Source of the DNA: Brasenia schreberi
Lineage: Eukaryota; Streptophyta; Magnoliopsida; Nymphaeales; Cabombaceae
Length of the DNA: 64,000 nucleotides
Direction: 5' to 3'
NCBI GenBank assembly: GCA_036023115.1
Contig: JAYKKT010000076.1
Coordinates: 6,390,001-6,454,000, forward strand
How positions within the stretch are numbered: the stretch's first letter is position 1; each line of letters begins with the position of its first letter. The position numbers and the translations under genes were made by a program. A model generated the notes under the pieces. The model had not been told where the DNA came from. It saw only the letters and a list, made by a program, of their open reading frames with translations, and searched no databases. Shown one piece after another: positions 20,045 to 32,560 of this stretch.

Positions 20045-20153
20045 TTGAGTCTTTGAGGGTTGATTGATTTGGTGTTGTTTCTAAATTCACCTTTTGAAAA
20101 ATCCTTGGTGTTTAATCGATTTTTTGTGCACAGGTCATTTTTTTTCAAAAACA

Positions 20154-20279
20154 ATGTCAAGTTCATATGATTCCTTTAAAAACAAGTCAAGGAAAGCCTC
20201 ATCACATTTCCTGAATCGGTTTTTTAAAAGCTCAAGGAAATCCTCTAAGAAGAGCTTGCCTCACTATAAAGGGAAATAA
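20154..20279 (+). pseudogene. Gag start remnant of element D
   Basis: A 41-codon frame from an ATG about 110 bp after the primer-binding site, where C has its gag start. It is serine- and lysine-rich (MSSSYDSFKNKSRKAS), like the N-terminus of Gag in C, B and F, but ends at a TAA. I infer that it is the decayed beginning of gag, because position and composition fit. It has no recognisable domain of its own. Confidence 0.5.
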
Positions 20280-20900
20280 TGATGAAAATGGAGAAAAAAA
20301 TTGCTCCCTTAAGCCAAAAGGCCAAGGCACATCATTCCCATGAAAAGTCATCTTGAGTACGTAGAGAGAAAAACCATACCCGAAAAACCAAATGGAGCCC
20401 AAAATTTGATGAAGGAAATGAGGCTACAAATACAGCAAGTGTTGAGATTCAAGCATCTAACCTTGCCAATCATATAAGCACCCCTTTTCCATTGAAAAAT
20501 CAAAAAAAGTTTTTAAGTTTGGAAAGATAAAAAAAATTTGAAAAATCTTCAAAAATAAAAAACAATTGAAAATAAAAAATTTGAAATTCCAAAAGTTGAA
20601 AGTGAAGTCCACGTTTCTAGGCACATAAGCGGAGTGGGGCATGAGTATCACTTCACCCAAGTCACTCCACATGTTTCACAAACATTCGCTCCGATGGGTT
20701 CCAATCCCTTGAGCATCACCTCACATATTTCACAAAACACAAGGGAGAATGAGTGTTGCACACACATAGGTTTGTAGGATGGAAACCAAGACCTTGAAAA
20801 GCAATGGGAGCTTGAAGCCATATATGAGCTAGAGCAACCTCAGGACGCCTGCAAGTATGCTTACTCTCACCATGAAAAGGTAGACAAGCTTGAAAAAGGT
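20280..20900 (+). other. Degenerate internal region of element D
   Basis: A-rich non-coding DNA between the gag remnant and the next frame, including lysine-codon-like AAAAT runs near 20500-20590. No domain was recognised. The Retrotrans_gag core, zinc knuckle and protease present at this place in C are absent. Confidence 0.5.
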
Positions 20901-21678
20901 ATGTCCAAAACTCATTCCCCCACAAACTTCCTACTCGATCCTCCCCTTCTTAGTGTAGGATCGATAGATCATTCATATACATTAGATGCATCGAATCACA
21001 CTCATGCACCCATAGACCCACAAAATGTGACCAAGGATGTAGATTTTCAAGGTATGCCGAATGTCCCGCACCAAGAAAAAGAATTTCAAAAAGAAAAACA
21101 AGATCAAAATATGGTAGACATGGTTACTCTTAAGACATGCGTCGACAACTTATGTACACCTAATCCTACCATGAACAAAAATATTCTTTTGAACCTAGGT
21201 TTGTATCATGAACCCAAACCTATGGCCATGATTTTTCTCAACATCTCTAAACCCACCAAGGGACCGACCATGGTTTTCCTTGGAATCCATACCTCTCCAA
21301 ATTACAAGGAATCAAACATGTTTTCCCTTTGCATCCAAATAAACCTAAATCATCCACCCCTAGGGGCACACTTGGTTGCACCTAGGATCCATCCCCCTAT
21401 CATCCACCTGTTAGGAGAAACCGAGTCACACCCAGCCAAGGTCGTCCATCTCCTAGAAGAACCCAAGTCAAAGCCCAAGTCATCCAAACCTAGGGTCGTA
21501 TGTCCCCTAGGGAAGTCCAACTCATCCACCATCTCAAACCTACATCTCTTGGCCAAACCAATTCGTAGGTATATCCATGCTATTGATGACACTCGATTCC
21601 AAGGCCATCCACTTTACAAAAAATTTTCCAAACTCAAGAAGCCTTGGAATATGATGTTGAACAAGGGATATACACCAT
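20901..21678 (+). pseudogene. Protease-linker remnant ORF of element D
   Basis: An open frame of about 259 codons. Its last 40 residues match the linker that follows protease in C and F (compare DDTRFQGHPLYKKFSKLKKPWNMMLNKGYTP with C near 4833-4933). The rest is proline-, histidine- and serine-rich, with several LLGE, LLEE and LLAK-type repeats like those of the linker. No protease active site or Gag core is visible. The frame is cut by the inserted LTR J, which supplies the stop codon. D therefore looks like a deletion derivative that would need proteins from other copies. An alternative is that the frame is merely a fossil without function. Confidence 0.6.
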
Positions 21679-24109
21679 TATAGACATGAAAATTTTCACT
21701 CCTAAGCTATGGAAAACTTGAAGTGAACCTTTTCCTATCTACGCTTGTACGAGCGTGCCAGCTAGTTTGCAAAAACTAGCAAAGATTGAAAAGATTTTTT
21801 GACTTTCTTGGAGATTGTACGCAAGCGAACTCTTTTTACTTAAACCTTCTTGAACCGATGCTCAAGAGTCGGTTTAAGCGCTTAGAAGCTTCAATTTGCA
21901 AACAAGTTTTACTTCAAATCACGTGAACAACAAGTGTTTTGAAAGATGTTTGATTGTACACTTTAATTCAATGTTTGAAATGAACAAGTCCTGAAAAACA
22001 GAGTTTTCTATTTTCAAGGCTTGTTTCTAAAATCGATTTGATTGTGCTATAGGTCTCCAAAAATCATCAAAATTTTACCAGATCAAGCTGGCAGTGTTGC
22101 TTTTTACATATCTGAATTTGAAGATGTATTGAATCAAAATTAAATGTTTGAATGGGACAAACTCACTGAACCGGAACAGCTCTATCACAGAAATATAAAG
22201 GCTCAAAGATAAGCTTGTATCTCCATGATCTGAATTTCGAATTTAATGATTTTAATGTTGTTTGAAAGATATGGATGTTAGCTTTCTAATACATCAAAAA
22301 TTAAGTGAATTAGATTCCTATGCACAGAGATATGGGACTTTTACCCAACCTTTATTTCAAAAAATCTGACTATGTAGTAAGTCCTCAGAAAGTGACTCGA
22401 TCTTTTCCCAATTGGACGGCCCTAAAATTCTTGTAAATTTTATTTAATGTGGCCTAATGTGTGTGGAACAAGTGAAGTTTCGTTCCAATCGGAGTAAGCA
22501 TCAAGAAATTAAAATTACAGAAAGAAACATATGTAGAGATGCTGGAAATCCTGTTTTCGATTTTTAGGAATATAATGATGCAAATTCACCCAAAAGTAAA
22601 TTGCACCCACTCTACATCACGAATTAGAACTCACACGAATTGAAATTACAGCAACACTACGTCCCGAATTAAAACTCACACGAATTGAATGTATATATTA
22701 GCTTAAGCATAGAAGGGAGTAGAAGTATAGAGTGTCTATAGAATATATTGGGGAAGAGACACATAAACAAACATATAGAGTGCGTGTGTGCAATAGTGAA
22801 CATTCATCAAATGAAATGGAAGAAATTGAATCTAAGCACTATTACAATATGGGGGGAGGCTGAGCTCCATTATTACAACCCCAATTTAATTGAATTTAAA
22901 GGAAGAGAATGAGATTTGCATTAATCAAACAAGTACTTACCCGATTTTGGAATACAAAAGGGCCTAGATTCAAGAGTGATTCCGGCCTTTAGAGCTCTTT
23001 CTTCTTCCTTCTATCTCCCACACTCTCACCTATCTACCCCTTTCTTGAATCCACACTTGGAAGTCACGTTCCTCTAGGGTGGAAGTCCTTCTCCTAACCT
23101 AGCACACAATCCCCTTTTAGCAACCTCTCTTTATCTCTCTTCTGGATGATCCACCTGCCCCCCTCTTGGCCCCTTTTATAGGCCAAGGGGGGTTGGGTCT
23201 AGGGTCTTCCAATGGGGTGGGTAGGACCTGCTTTCTTGGAGGATCTTGATCCAATACCCAGCTCCTAATGGTCCCCCCTTTGAGTCAACATAAGCCAGCC
23301 CATGTGGGCTGGTCATGGGTGCAGCCGAGTTAGCCTTGATTGGAACCTTGGTTCATATGGCTGGTCTTTACAACTTGGATATGATTTGATGCAAACCAGT
23401 CGTGCTCTTTCAATTCAATTATGTCTTGCATTTGTTCCTTGATTCATTCAGCTTCATCTTGCATTTAATTTCCTAGGGACAGGTGTTGATCTTTCACTCC
23501 ATTCTTGATTCGGTTCCACTCCTTATTGTCTCAACTCCAACTTGACTCATTCTTGGGCTTGTCCACTTGAGGCTTGGATCGATCGGTTCAGCCTTGCATT
23601 GGGTTTGTGTTTGCTAAATTGAACTTCATACATTTGGTTATTGGATTTGCATTGAATGTCCCCAACGTCATATGCTTTGGTAAAATTGGGCTTCATGCGG
23701 CCATGCATGGACTTGAGCTTCATCGATCATGTATTGAGTTGGAGTTGGATTTGTGCTTCATCACGGCTAGGACTTGAATTGCATTGTGGTCTTGTTCTAA
23801 GTCGAATGTGTCTTGGCACTTGCTGCATTTGTCTTGAACTCCTTCATGAGATGCGATGGAATTTAGACTTGGTTGTTTTGATTTGGCCTTGAGTTTCTCT
23901 TGGGAATGTAATCAGGGTCTTTATACGAGTTTTTGTTCAAAACATGGAATTTGAATTGATTTGTAACCTTTTTGAAAACCTTTCTAAACAAGTTAAATTC
24001 AAAATTTTGAAACTTTCTTCTTCACACTAATGGAGTTTAAAACCTGACAAACCTTTCTAAAACTTCCTTTTAAAATTTTTCAAAAACATTTTTATTTTGG
24101 GTGTTTACA
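21679..24109 (-). repeat. LTR J, 3' LTR of a minus-strand element (second subfamily)
   Basis: A 2431-bp LTR, from TATAGAC on the left (its 3' end) to GTGTTTACA on the right (its start). The right end is followed by the minus-strand polypurine tract, so this is a 3' LTR. It is of the D/L type: AT-rich U5, stem-loop 1 at 21849-21866, stem-loop 2 near 21760, a poly(A)-type block at 22845-22890 and a TATA box near 23165 (minus, in CCTATAAAAGG). It differs from LTR K at the other end of the composite, so J and K do not come from one integration. Confidence 0.85.
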
Positions 24110-24892
24110 GATGCCCCTCTTTGGCATTAATCCAAATGTATTTGGATAATGTCAAAGAAGAAAATACCCTTTTGTTTTTCTTCCTGAACTTTTCTCGAGA
24201 GTATGGATCATCCAAGTTTCTAAAAACCCTTTTTCTTTATGATTGGTAAGAGGGGATTTGGAGCCAAAGGGGACTTGGCTTTTGATGGCTCTAGTCCTAA
24301 TTGGGATCATGTACTCAACAACCTTGCATGCATGCATGGGTATGGATGACATGAGTGATGTGCATATGATTCTTTAAAGACCCTAAACATACAATAATCG
24401 AAGTTGGGAGGCTCATGAAGGCTGGCTGCCCCAAGTGAGTATGGTTTTATGTTGCTTGATGTTCAGGGTTTTCAAAATTTTCAAAAGAAAGGGGAAATCC
24501 TTTTAGCTTCAATCACAAGGATTTCCAGCTTCTTGTGTTTCCCTTTACTCGAGTCATAATACCTACTACTTGGTAGAGGTTTTATAGAAAAACTAGGAAA
24601 CATTGCAAAACTCCCCTACTTGCAAAACTAGTAAATCCTATTCCTACTCTAGTATTTTTTTAGACGAACCTTTCTCCATTGGGATAAGTTATAGGGATAG
24701 GGAAAAGAATTACCATGGTCCCTTCTGAAGCATCCCATGGTTTAAGGCTAAGAGATGGAAAATTTGCTCTTTTTTTAGCTTTTGGCAATTTTCTTTTCTT
24801 TTGTAGAGGGCCTCCCATTTTCTTTTTTCAGAGAATTTTTCTTTTATTTTCCCTCTTTTCTTTTTCAATCAAAGAACTCTGTCTTTTAGCAG
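24110..24892 (-). other. Polypurine tract, hairpin and 3' UTR linked to LTR J
   Basis: Minus-strand polypurine tract (GCCAAAGAGGGGC) at 24110-24124, then a hairpin with arms ATCCAAAT and ATTTGGAT (about 24128-24150), then a 3' UTR homologous to that of C, including the CCATGG/CCATGG hairpin at 24713-24740. At about 24892 the UTR stops and pol sequence from the RT N-terminus follows directly. Confidence 0.75.
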
Positions 24893-25640
24893 ATCTTCTA
24901 AACCCTCTTTGACTTGTGCGTGTACATTCGGATGTATTTTTCTAAGCTTTTGCTTTATAGGTTTTACATCTGCATCTAAGGGAAGACGATGTTCGACAAT
25001 GCTAGGATCTATGCCCGGCATGTCTTCATACGTCCATGCAAACACATCTAAGTAGGTTCGTAAAAATGCAATGAATGTTGATCTTTCATGCTCATGCAAA
25101 CATGCGCCTACCTTAATGAGTCTGGGATTGGAATCACTCCCTAGGTTCACCTCTATGAAATCTCCTCCTACTGAATTGGAAGGTCTTTCAAAATCGAGAA
25201 TTTTATGAAATTCTGGGAGCTCAGAAGTGAGATCTTCCTAAAGGGGATCCACTTCTGGGCTTCGATCATTCTCGTGGGTTATAGACCCGAGGGAATTTGA
25301 TGCGTGGATTTTCAAAAGACCTGGTTTTACACTTGGAATTTCAATTGATTTCGAAATTTTTGGTCTGGTTATGCAGACAATGTTCCTTTCGAAATCCTTT
25401 TCTTTTTCCAAAGCCTTACCAAGAGCAGCTATGTACAAAATCTTTTTGGTATTTTGTAGATTTTCGATTTTTTTGTGTTTTGCAAAACAAGAACTTTAGG
25501 AACTATACAAACTACTCTATTTTCGGGTTTTTGATTTTCCAATGTTTTTGGTTTTTGCAATTTTTCCATTTTTTTGATTTTGAGTTTTTCAAATGTTTTT
25601 GTATTTTTGTAAAGGGGATCTTCCATCATACCTACAAAGG
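24893..25640 (-). pseudogene. Pol N-terminal remnant of element F (RT onward deleted)
   Basis: The minus-strand frame contains the pol N-terminus found in C (LRKIHPNVHAQVKEGLEDLL, DVFAWTYEDMPGIDPSIVEHRLPLD, and the lysine-rich start with a METP-type MMEDP opening at about 25629). The RT core, both RNase H domains and integrase are missing. Pol breaks off at 24893, at the junction with a 3' UTR. Stops interrupt it near 25240 and 25440. The short TTTGTAG acceptor-like tract precedes the ATG, as in C. The piece cannot make an enzyme. Confidence 0.85.
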
Positions 25641-26554
25641 GAAAACACTACGGGTTAGACTCAGAATAAGAGGTCCAAATCGTAGGTTTCTTCTAGAGTA
25701 GGCTCCAAGGCACCCTTGACCCAAGTGGTCACAGGGGGTGGCTCTAGAGGTATTTTGGGAGTATAGCCGATCCCATATCGGTTTGGGTTGGCCCTAGGAA
25801 GGATGGGTTCTAGGAGACCCTGATTCTGCACCCCTAGGCTGGTATATGGCTTGTAGCCTATGTTTAACAGCATGGTCCACGACTTTTTGTTTTTAGAAAA
25901 GTTTGAATATAGGTCATGGTCCTAGAACTTGCTGTCATCTATGTCATGGACATAGGGCTTTCTGTCCAGGGGTTTTGGAAATAAAGGATGTTTGGGTCTT
26001 CCTGGGATGGTCAAGATTGAGAGGGGGCCAACCTTGGGTGGTCCCCTGATGCATACAACCTTCCTAGGATTTTTCAATGTGAGCCTTGGCGGCTCGACCA
26101 TGGTCTGCCCTAGGTTAGCCTCATGGGCCTGGGAACTCGACAAACAAGGGGAGTTTATGATCCCCTGAAGCTGAGGGTGACTCTCACCTAGGATCACAAC
26201 GATTTGGTCCCTGAAAGGGATCTTGACACACCTGTAGAAGGTGGATGGCACAGCGCACAAGCTGTGTATCCAGGGCCTTCCCAACAACAGGTTATAGTGG
26301 GGGTGGATGTCCAAGACATGGAACACTCCCATGTGTGTGATCCCTCCCGTTTCCATAGGGAGTTCGATTGATCCTAAGGGTCTAAACGCATTCCCATCGT
26401 ATCTAGTGATAACGATGGGACTTGGATTTACAGAAGTCAAGGTGACTCCGATTTGATACGCCACATGAAGTGGAAGGATGTTGAGCCCTCCTCCTCCATC
26501 GACTAGGCACCTATCCAGAGAGTGGTTATTCAGGACCACCTCGATATGTAGGGC
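25641..26554 (-). pseudogene. Protease and linker of element F
   Basis: The minus strand encodes the protease (25922-26539) with active-site loop LVDGGGGLNILP and the LLGRPW motif, then the linker with MLLNIGYKPYTSLG (25661-25873). Sequence identity with C is high. An in-frame stop lies near 25920 between the two parts, and another near 26552 at the gag border. At the two points where C has TGA stops, F has sense codons (ATA and AAA). This shows that C's stops are not a fixed feature of the family. Confidence 0.88.
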
Positions 26555-28526
26555 CTAGTTATGGGACTCGTAGGGTCTTTCTACATCATCTTCCGAGAAG
26601 GTGATGGGCGATTTGGCTCCTATTGACGCCACTTGGTCAAACAGGGATTCAGGGGTTATGTTCGAACTAACCTTAGCTCTTTCTAGAATTTTCTCTAGCA
26701 TGAGTCTATGCCTAGGCGAAGTTTGTATTAGCTCTAGGATGGACATGTGGATAGGAATCTTTGAAAGATGGTTTTCGAAATCATAAGGGTTTAAAATGAT
26801 TTTCCCATTGTCTGCTTTTGGCAGAACTCTAGGAATACATGCTTTTGAGGGGCCAGGCACACTGACCACCTTTTTAGCACTTTGTAGGTGCGGGGGTTGA
26901 TAGATCCTTCCGGATCTTGTTACTTCCCCCACGACCAACCTAGGGTTCGCACCTAATATGGCTCTAACAGAGAGTTTTGGAGCACCTTGAATCTTTAAAA
27001 CTGGTTTAGTCAGGGATTTAGCTCTTGGTGGTCTCTGGATGAATACTTGGGCAGGTTTCTTGTAAAGTACAAGAGTAGACGCACAAGTGGATCGACCAGA
27101 CTCAGATGGATGCGCTAGATCTTTTGAAAAGGTGAGGGTACATACCTCTTTTCCTTTCCCACTGCTACTGGCGTGCTTGGGAAAGGGTTCTTTAAAGATA
27201 GCTTGGGCTGGCTCGGGTTCCTCAATGACCTGAAGCCGACCCTCCGCTATCAAGTTCTCAATTTTATTTAAAAGGGAGAAACATCGCTTTGTATCATGGC
27301 CTTTGAGCCGATGATACTTGCAAAAGCGGTTTGAAAATCCCCCTTTGAAAGTGACTCCCTTAGGAATTTCGGGGAGTTCAATCATGCCCTAGGCAAGTAG
27401 GAGGTCTAAGACCTCCGACACAAGTTGCCCCAGCGGAGTGTACTCCCGTTTTTCAAAAGGTTTTTGGAAGTTTTTCTCCCTTTTGTATTCTATTTTTTCA
27501 AAATTTTTTGAAGTGTTCGCCGGGCTTGGATCCACCCGGACATTGGCAATTTTGTGGGGTTTTGCCCCTTTGTCCATCGTGGGTAGCCCATAAGTGATGG
27601 GCTTCTCCAAGCGGGTTTTCGAAATGACACTTCCTTTCTATAAGTGATCGTATATCCCTTTTTTTAATTTGGTTTCGAAAATGGATGCTTTTTTAATCAA
27701 CTTATGGAAAGTTGAGATTTCGTGAAGAGAGAGAAGGGTTTTTAACTCATTTTTAAAATTATCCAGGATGAGCATGACTACGCATCCTTCGGATATTGGT
27801 TCTCACACTTTTCCTAAAAGGGACCTCCAATGAATAATGAAGGCAAGCACGTCTTCGTTCATGCCTTGCTTTGTATCCCTTAAAGTGTTTAAAGTTGGCG
27901 TGACTTCTATGTTATGTGCAAATCTTTGCATAAAGTAGTTCGCTAACTCTTCAAAAGTAGCGAACTGGCTTAAATCGTAGGAAGCCAGCCATTTGGCAGT
28001 TGTGCCTTTAAGGGATAGAGGGAACCAATACACCCATTTCATCGAGTCCTTTTTCTTCTTATGGGCTCGACGTGAGAAAAGTTGCAAGTGAGACCTAGGG
28101 TCTCCCACGCCATCATACCGATGGAAGTTCGGTATTTCATCGTCACTGTCTGTTTCATAATCCATAGGCAGGAAATCAAACAGGGCGTAACTCCTTTTCT
28201 CTTTACTTTGCCCTTTTAGCAGCTGTTGTAGGGCTTTACGGTCCTTTTTGTGTGAAGGACTCGTGGTATTGGTTGTCTTCCATTACGGAGGCCTCTTTAT
28301 GTTTGCGAGGTTTTTCAGGTCTTTTCTTGGCCTTTTGTTCACCATTCAATGAACATGAATCGCCTGCTTCAGCCTCTTGGCTAAGAGCATCGATTTTGGC
28401 CTCGAATTCTCTTCTCAAATCTTCTATCTCTTCTAGTTTGTTTTTATTTTTCAAAAACTTCCTAGAGTGAGAACTTGATGCGCATGAGCCTTGGCTCGAC
28501 ACTTCACTTGGATTTGATTTCGACAT
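26555..28526 (-). pseudogene. Gag of element F
   Basis: Full-length gag in minus orientation, from the ATG at 28524-28526 (MSKSNPSEVSSQGS), through the Retrotrans_gag core (27803-28165), to the zinc knuckle CKYHRLKGHDTKRC and the C-terminal region (26555-27385). It is split by several stops or frameshifts (near 28235, 27800, 27612 and 27387). Layout and length agree with C. Together with the protease it forms a nearly complete gag-protease unit beside a deleted pol. Confidence 0.9.
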
Positions 28527-28643
28527 GCTTTCAAGCTTTCAAAATCCTACGTATGAAGTACAACAAGTAAAAGAGTTAAAATGACACCTTTGGAAAATTT
28601 TTCGCAAGGTTTCTAATATGACTCGATTTTTCAAAAGACTCAC

Positions 28644-28661
28644 GTCCCACCGAGCGTGCCA
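28644..28661 (-). other. Primer-binding site of element F
   Basis: Minus-strand TGGCACGCTCGGTGGGAC, one mismatch from the family site, 4 bp from the LTR end. Confidence 0.82.
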
Positions 28662-28665
28662 AATC

Positions 28666-31400
28666 TATAGACACTGAAAAATCCCCGCCTCCTGATTCTG
28701 AGGCCTGAAGCGAATCTTTTCGTGTGTCTAAGTCGTATTTTAGCAAAAGGGCGTGTCAACTAGCTTGCTTAAGCTAACGAAGAAAATGTTTTGAAATCTG
28801 ACTTCTATCGTGGCGACTGTGAGCAAGGAAGCTTTTTTCGTCGCAGACCTTCTTGCATCGATGCGCAAGGGTCAGTCTATACGCTTAGAAAATCGAGTTT
28901 TAAACATGATAACCTAGGGAAAATGTTTGAGGTGTTCGATTGGGCGGATTTGTATGGTTTCATGTTTTATTTTCACGTGGATTTACACATGCCTATCTTT
29001 CTTTTTATCCCTTTTTGGGCCAACTAGGTGTGTGTGTGCACAAGTGACCTAAGTTGGGCGATTTTGAGCGGGAGTGTGGGGTTTGCTTTGATGCAATATG
29101 TGTCCTAACTTGTGGTATGGCGTATATGCAATGCAAACTCACACAACTCCAAAGGGAAAACATGAATTGAAAGACAATGCGGAAGGGAAATGACTTAATG
29201 TAAATTTGCAAAAGGGAAATTGCAAAAGGAAAATATGGTTATATCTTAAGAGCGGAAAGGCTCAATTGTGCAAGTGTGTGCCGTGTATATATTTAAAGAC
29301 TACGCACACTGCTGAACCTTAAAACCCAAATCTTAAAGACATTACCGAAAGGGAAATACTTATAATATATATGGGCCCGAAGGTTGCCAACGTGTGAGTG
29401 GGTGTTGTGTGTATATTGAAAGACAACTCACACGACTTCTAAATGAAACCCAAATATAATCGCAATAGGCCTTGACTAAGGTCTTGGGAGTAAGAGCGAA
29501 AGCTTAATGTGTGTGAGTGTAGAATTGAAATACTACGCACACGACATTAATTTAAACCCAAATATAATTGCAATAGGCCAAGACTAAGGTCTTGGGAGTA
29601 AGAGCGAAAGCTCAATGTGTGTGAGTGTAGAATTGAAATACTATGCACACAACTTGAAGTAAAACACCCCAAAATGAAATTGCAATAGGCCCTTACAAGG
29701 GTCTTGGAAATAAGAGCGAAAGCTCAATGTGTGTGAGTGTGAAAATTGAAAGACAATACACACAACTTAAATAAAACCCACGGAACTTAAATTATATACG
29801 TATAGCTATATCTTAAGGGCTGATTAGACCCATGTGTGTGCCAAAATTATGTGCAGCTAAGAGCGGAATAGGCTCAAGTGCACGTGTGTGTGGGTGTGCC
29901 AAACCACATTATTACAAGCGGGGGGAGACAACGCTCCATTATTATAACCTCGTATCAAATTTAATTAAGCATAAGCAAGTCTATTACAAGGACCCAGTTA
30001 GGCACTTACGTATAGCTGGTTCGGGTGTGACTTGCTTGCACTTGGGCCTAGTGAGTCGCCTTGGGCTGCAAGAGGGAGCTCCTTGGATGGGCGCGGCAAG
30101 GGAAGGTGCTGGCCGGATGGCACCTTGGTGCAGGTCCTAGCCAAGTGGATGGGGTGCTGCCTTGGCTGGGTTTGAAGTACTTAGGGGAGGTAGGTGGAAC
30201 TAGGGTGTGTCACTAAGGCATGGGGCAGGTCTTAGGGAGAGGTAAGGTGAGGGTAAGGCACGGCTGACTAAGGGAAAAAGGGGCAGGTGGTGTGGCCGGG
30301 TGGAGTGACCGAATGATGGAAGGTGGCAGGTTGCAGCCGGGTAGATGGGATGTTAACTAGACTAAGGGAAAGTGGCGGTTATGTGGTTAGGAATGGAGGG
30401 GAGTGGGGAAAAGATGGTGTTGAGATGGGGTACTAACCGGAATGAAGGGTTGGCCAAAGGGAGGAGGTGGCGGGTGGCAGCTGAAAGGTGATGGCAGGCG
30501 GGTGTCAAGGTGCAGCCGAGTGGAAGGGGAGTTTGCAGCCGGTGGCATGGAGTGGAGGTGGCCGAAGGATGGAGGTGGCGTGGAGTGGAGTGGGTGAGAG
30601 AGAGAGAGGGCAGGTGAGAGAGGAGAGAAAGGGTTGGGCTGCCCAAGAATTCCTGCAAAATCCGCCCCAAAAGGGGGGTTTTTATAGGCTTTAGTGGGGT
30701 CGGTTTGGGCTGGTATTGGGGATGGTGGTTTGGGGGTATGGTAGTGGTGGTTTGGGGATATGGTGGGCTAGGCATTTAGATGGGCCAGATATTTGTCTTG
30801 GGTGGTTTGGAGATATGGTGTGCTAGGGATTTAGGTGGCTGGTTTAGTGGTTTAGGGTTTAGCTAGGTGGGTTGGGCTTAGGGTGAGGTTTAGTGAAGTG
30901 GGTTAGGTGTTTAGGCTAAGATTAGGGTGATGTTAGGGGGATTAGGCTAGGTTTAGGGAAGGATTAGGGAAGTGGGTTAGGTGATTAGGTTAGGATTAGG
31001 GAAGGATTAAGGAAGTGCGTTAGGTGATTAGGCTAGGATTAGGTCGGGTTTAAGGGGATTAGGCTAGGTAAGGTGATTAGGCTTAGGGTTAGGTTAGGTT
31101 TAGGGGGATGAATCTGATACGAGAGTTGATGTGCCGGGCTCGACATGTGCTCCGGTTCCGGGCTCTCTTTCGCTCTTCTAGTCTTGCTTTCATCAAGCCA
31201 AGTTGCTTTGCGGGGTTTCAAAACACCTTTTTAATGGTTTTAAAACTATATTATACATATTTTAAAACATATATAGTTTAAACATATGTACAGGGTTGCC
31301 TGGAAGGCTCCTGGATTTCCAGACTCAAAATAGCCCTTTGGGGCAGCTTTTGCAAAACTAGGTGTTTTGGAAAAAATCGTGGGATTTTGGGGTGTTTACA
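28666..31400 (-). repeat. LTR K, 5' LTR of element F (C-type)
   Basis: A 2735-bp LTR from TATAGAC (left, 3' end) to GGTGTTTACA (right, start). It holds stem-loop 1 (28843-28880), the minisatellite (29270-29790), the poly(A)-type block (29920-29955), TATA plus C/G stem (30662-30688) and the TTAGG-rich U3 (30835-31110). The ATCC-rich U3 segment seen in C, B, G, H and I is missing near 31110, which explains the shorter length. Confidence 0.88.
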
Positions 31401-32165
31401 GCAACCCACTGTTTTGGGCTTGGTTCTGCCCAAAGTGCAGCCACTTTTGTTGATCGAGTCCTCCTTGGTCAATCGGTCCCCCAAAGTGCAGCCGATCCTC
31501 CAAGGTGCAGTCGGTTAAGAGCTAGGTCAAGGTTTGGGCTTGGTTCAGCCCAAGGTGGAGTCACCCTAGCCGAGTCTGCCCTCCACCTTGCTGCAGTCGC
31601 CTTCCCTAACTTGAGCCACCTTGTTGCAGCCCACTCCCTAGCTCGAGCCACTTTGTTGCAGTCGGTCCTCCTTGGTCAACCTTGGTGTAGCCCACTTGAG
31701 TTTGGGAACTCACCTTGGCCAAGCCTTGACTCCACCTTTGTTGACTAAGTCCTCCCCCCTTTGTTGACCAAGTGCTCCACGTGAACCCCTCTTTGGCTTG
31801 AGATCTCACCTCTCTCCTCTCTCCTTACTTCCAAAATTTCTAAGAGACTTCACGTGAACTCCCTTGGCCCTATTTATAGGCCAAGGGTAGTTCTTTGGAT
31901 CGGGTTTGGATCCTTGGATCCAACCCGATCCAATCTTCAATAGGACTTGGATTTGGATTTTTTTGGTCCAAATCCAATCCAAACTTTTTCTTTTGAGTCC
32001 TTTTTTGGTGCATGAAACGAACGGTTTTCGAGCGGGCTCCGGTCCCTCGGTGACCCGATTTTAGACTGGGTTTTTTTTAGTCCCTTTGATCGGCCAATTT
32101 TCTCGCTTTCAGGACTTTTGATGTTTAGTTTTGATCTGTCTGGCCTCGTCTTGAGTTTTCACATG
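31401..32165 (-). repeat. Probable LTR fragment with degenerate repeats
   Basis: A minus-strand TATA-type sequence (CCTATAAATAGG, about 31870-31885) and nearby ATCC/GGAT repeats resemble the U3/R region of LTRs J and C. To its left lie several imperfect repeats of CTTGGTTCTGCCCAAAGTGC-like sequence (31400-31640). Neither LTR end is visible. No gene was recognised; the short frames here are not family-related. Confidence 0.4.
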
Positions 32166-32560
32166 AAAATGTGATTACCTGCATGATGCTCTCTAGCAAA
32201 AACTTTCATAAATACTCCTATTTTAAGAAAGAGACGGAAGCGAATTATATGATGGGATGAGAACATATCTTAGAGCAGCAGTGGACAGGTGAGGCTGGTC
32301 ATTTCTAATGACCAAGTCAAACTAGGCATCTAGCTCTAGCAATATTAGTAAGTGAAAATATAAGATATACAAAGTTGCAAATCAGATGACATTCAATAGC
32401 TCAAATTACAAGATAACGTTCAACAAAAGTGGTTGCACCATCGAGGGTTGACCAAGGAAGACCAAAGCTTGGGGCTGACCTAGCTCACGGCTACAACTAA
32501 GGGTTGCACCTAGGCTTGGAGCTGCACCTGCACCAAGTTCATGGCCAGAAGCTAATGCTC
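32166..32560. other. Unassigned DNA
   Basis: No coding potential or complete element end is seen. A short piece near 32390-32425 (CAAATTACAAGATAACGTTC) resembles U3 of LTR M near 54140-54165, so part may derive from that subfamily. Confidence 0.3.

Noticed and set aside
21679..31400. A single ordinary element with two matching LTRs
   Set aside because: The two LTRs are of different subfamilies and the flanks do not match, so it is treated as a composite.
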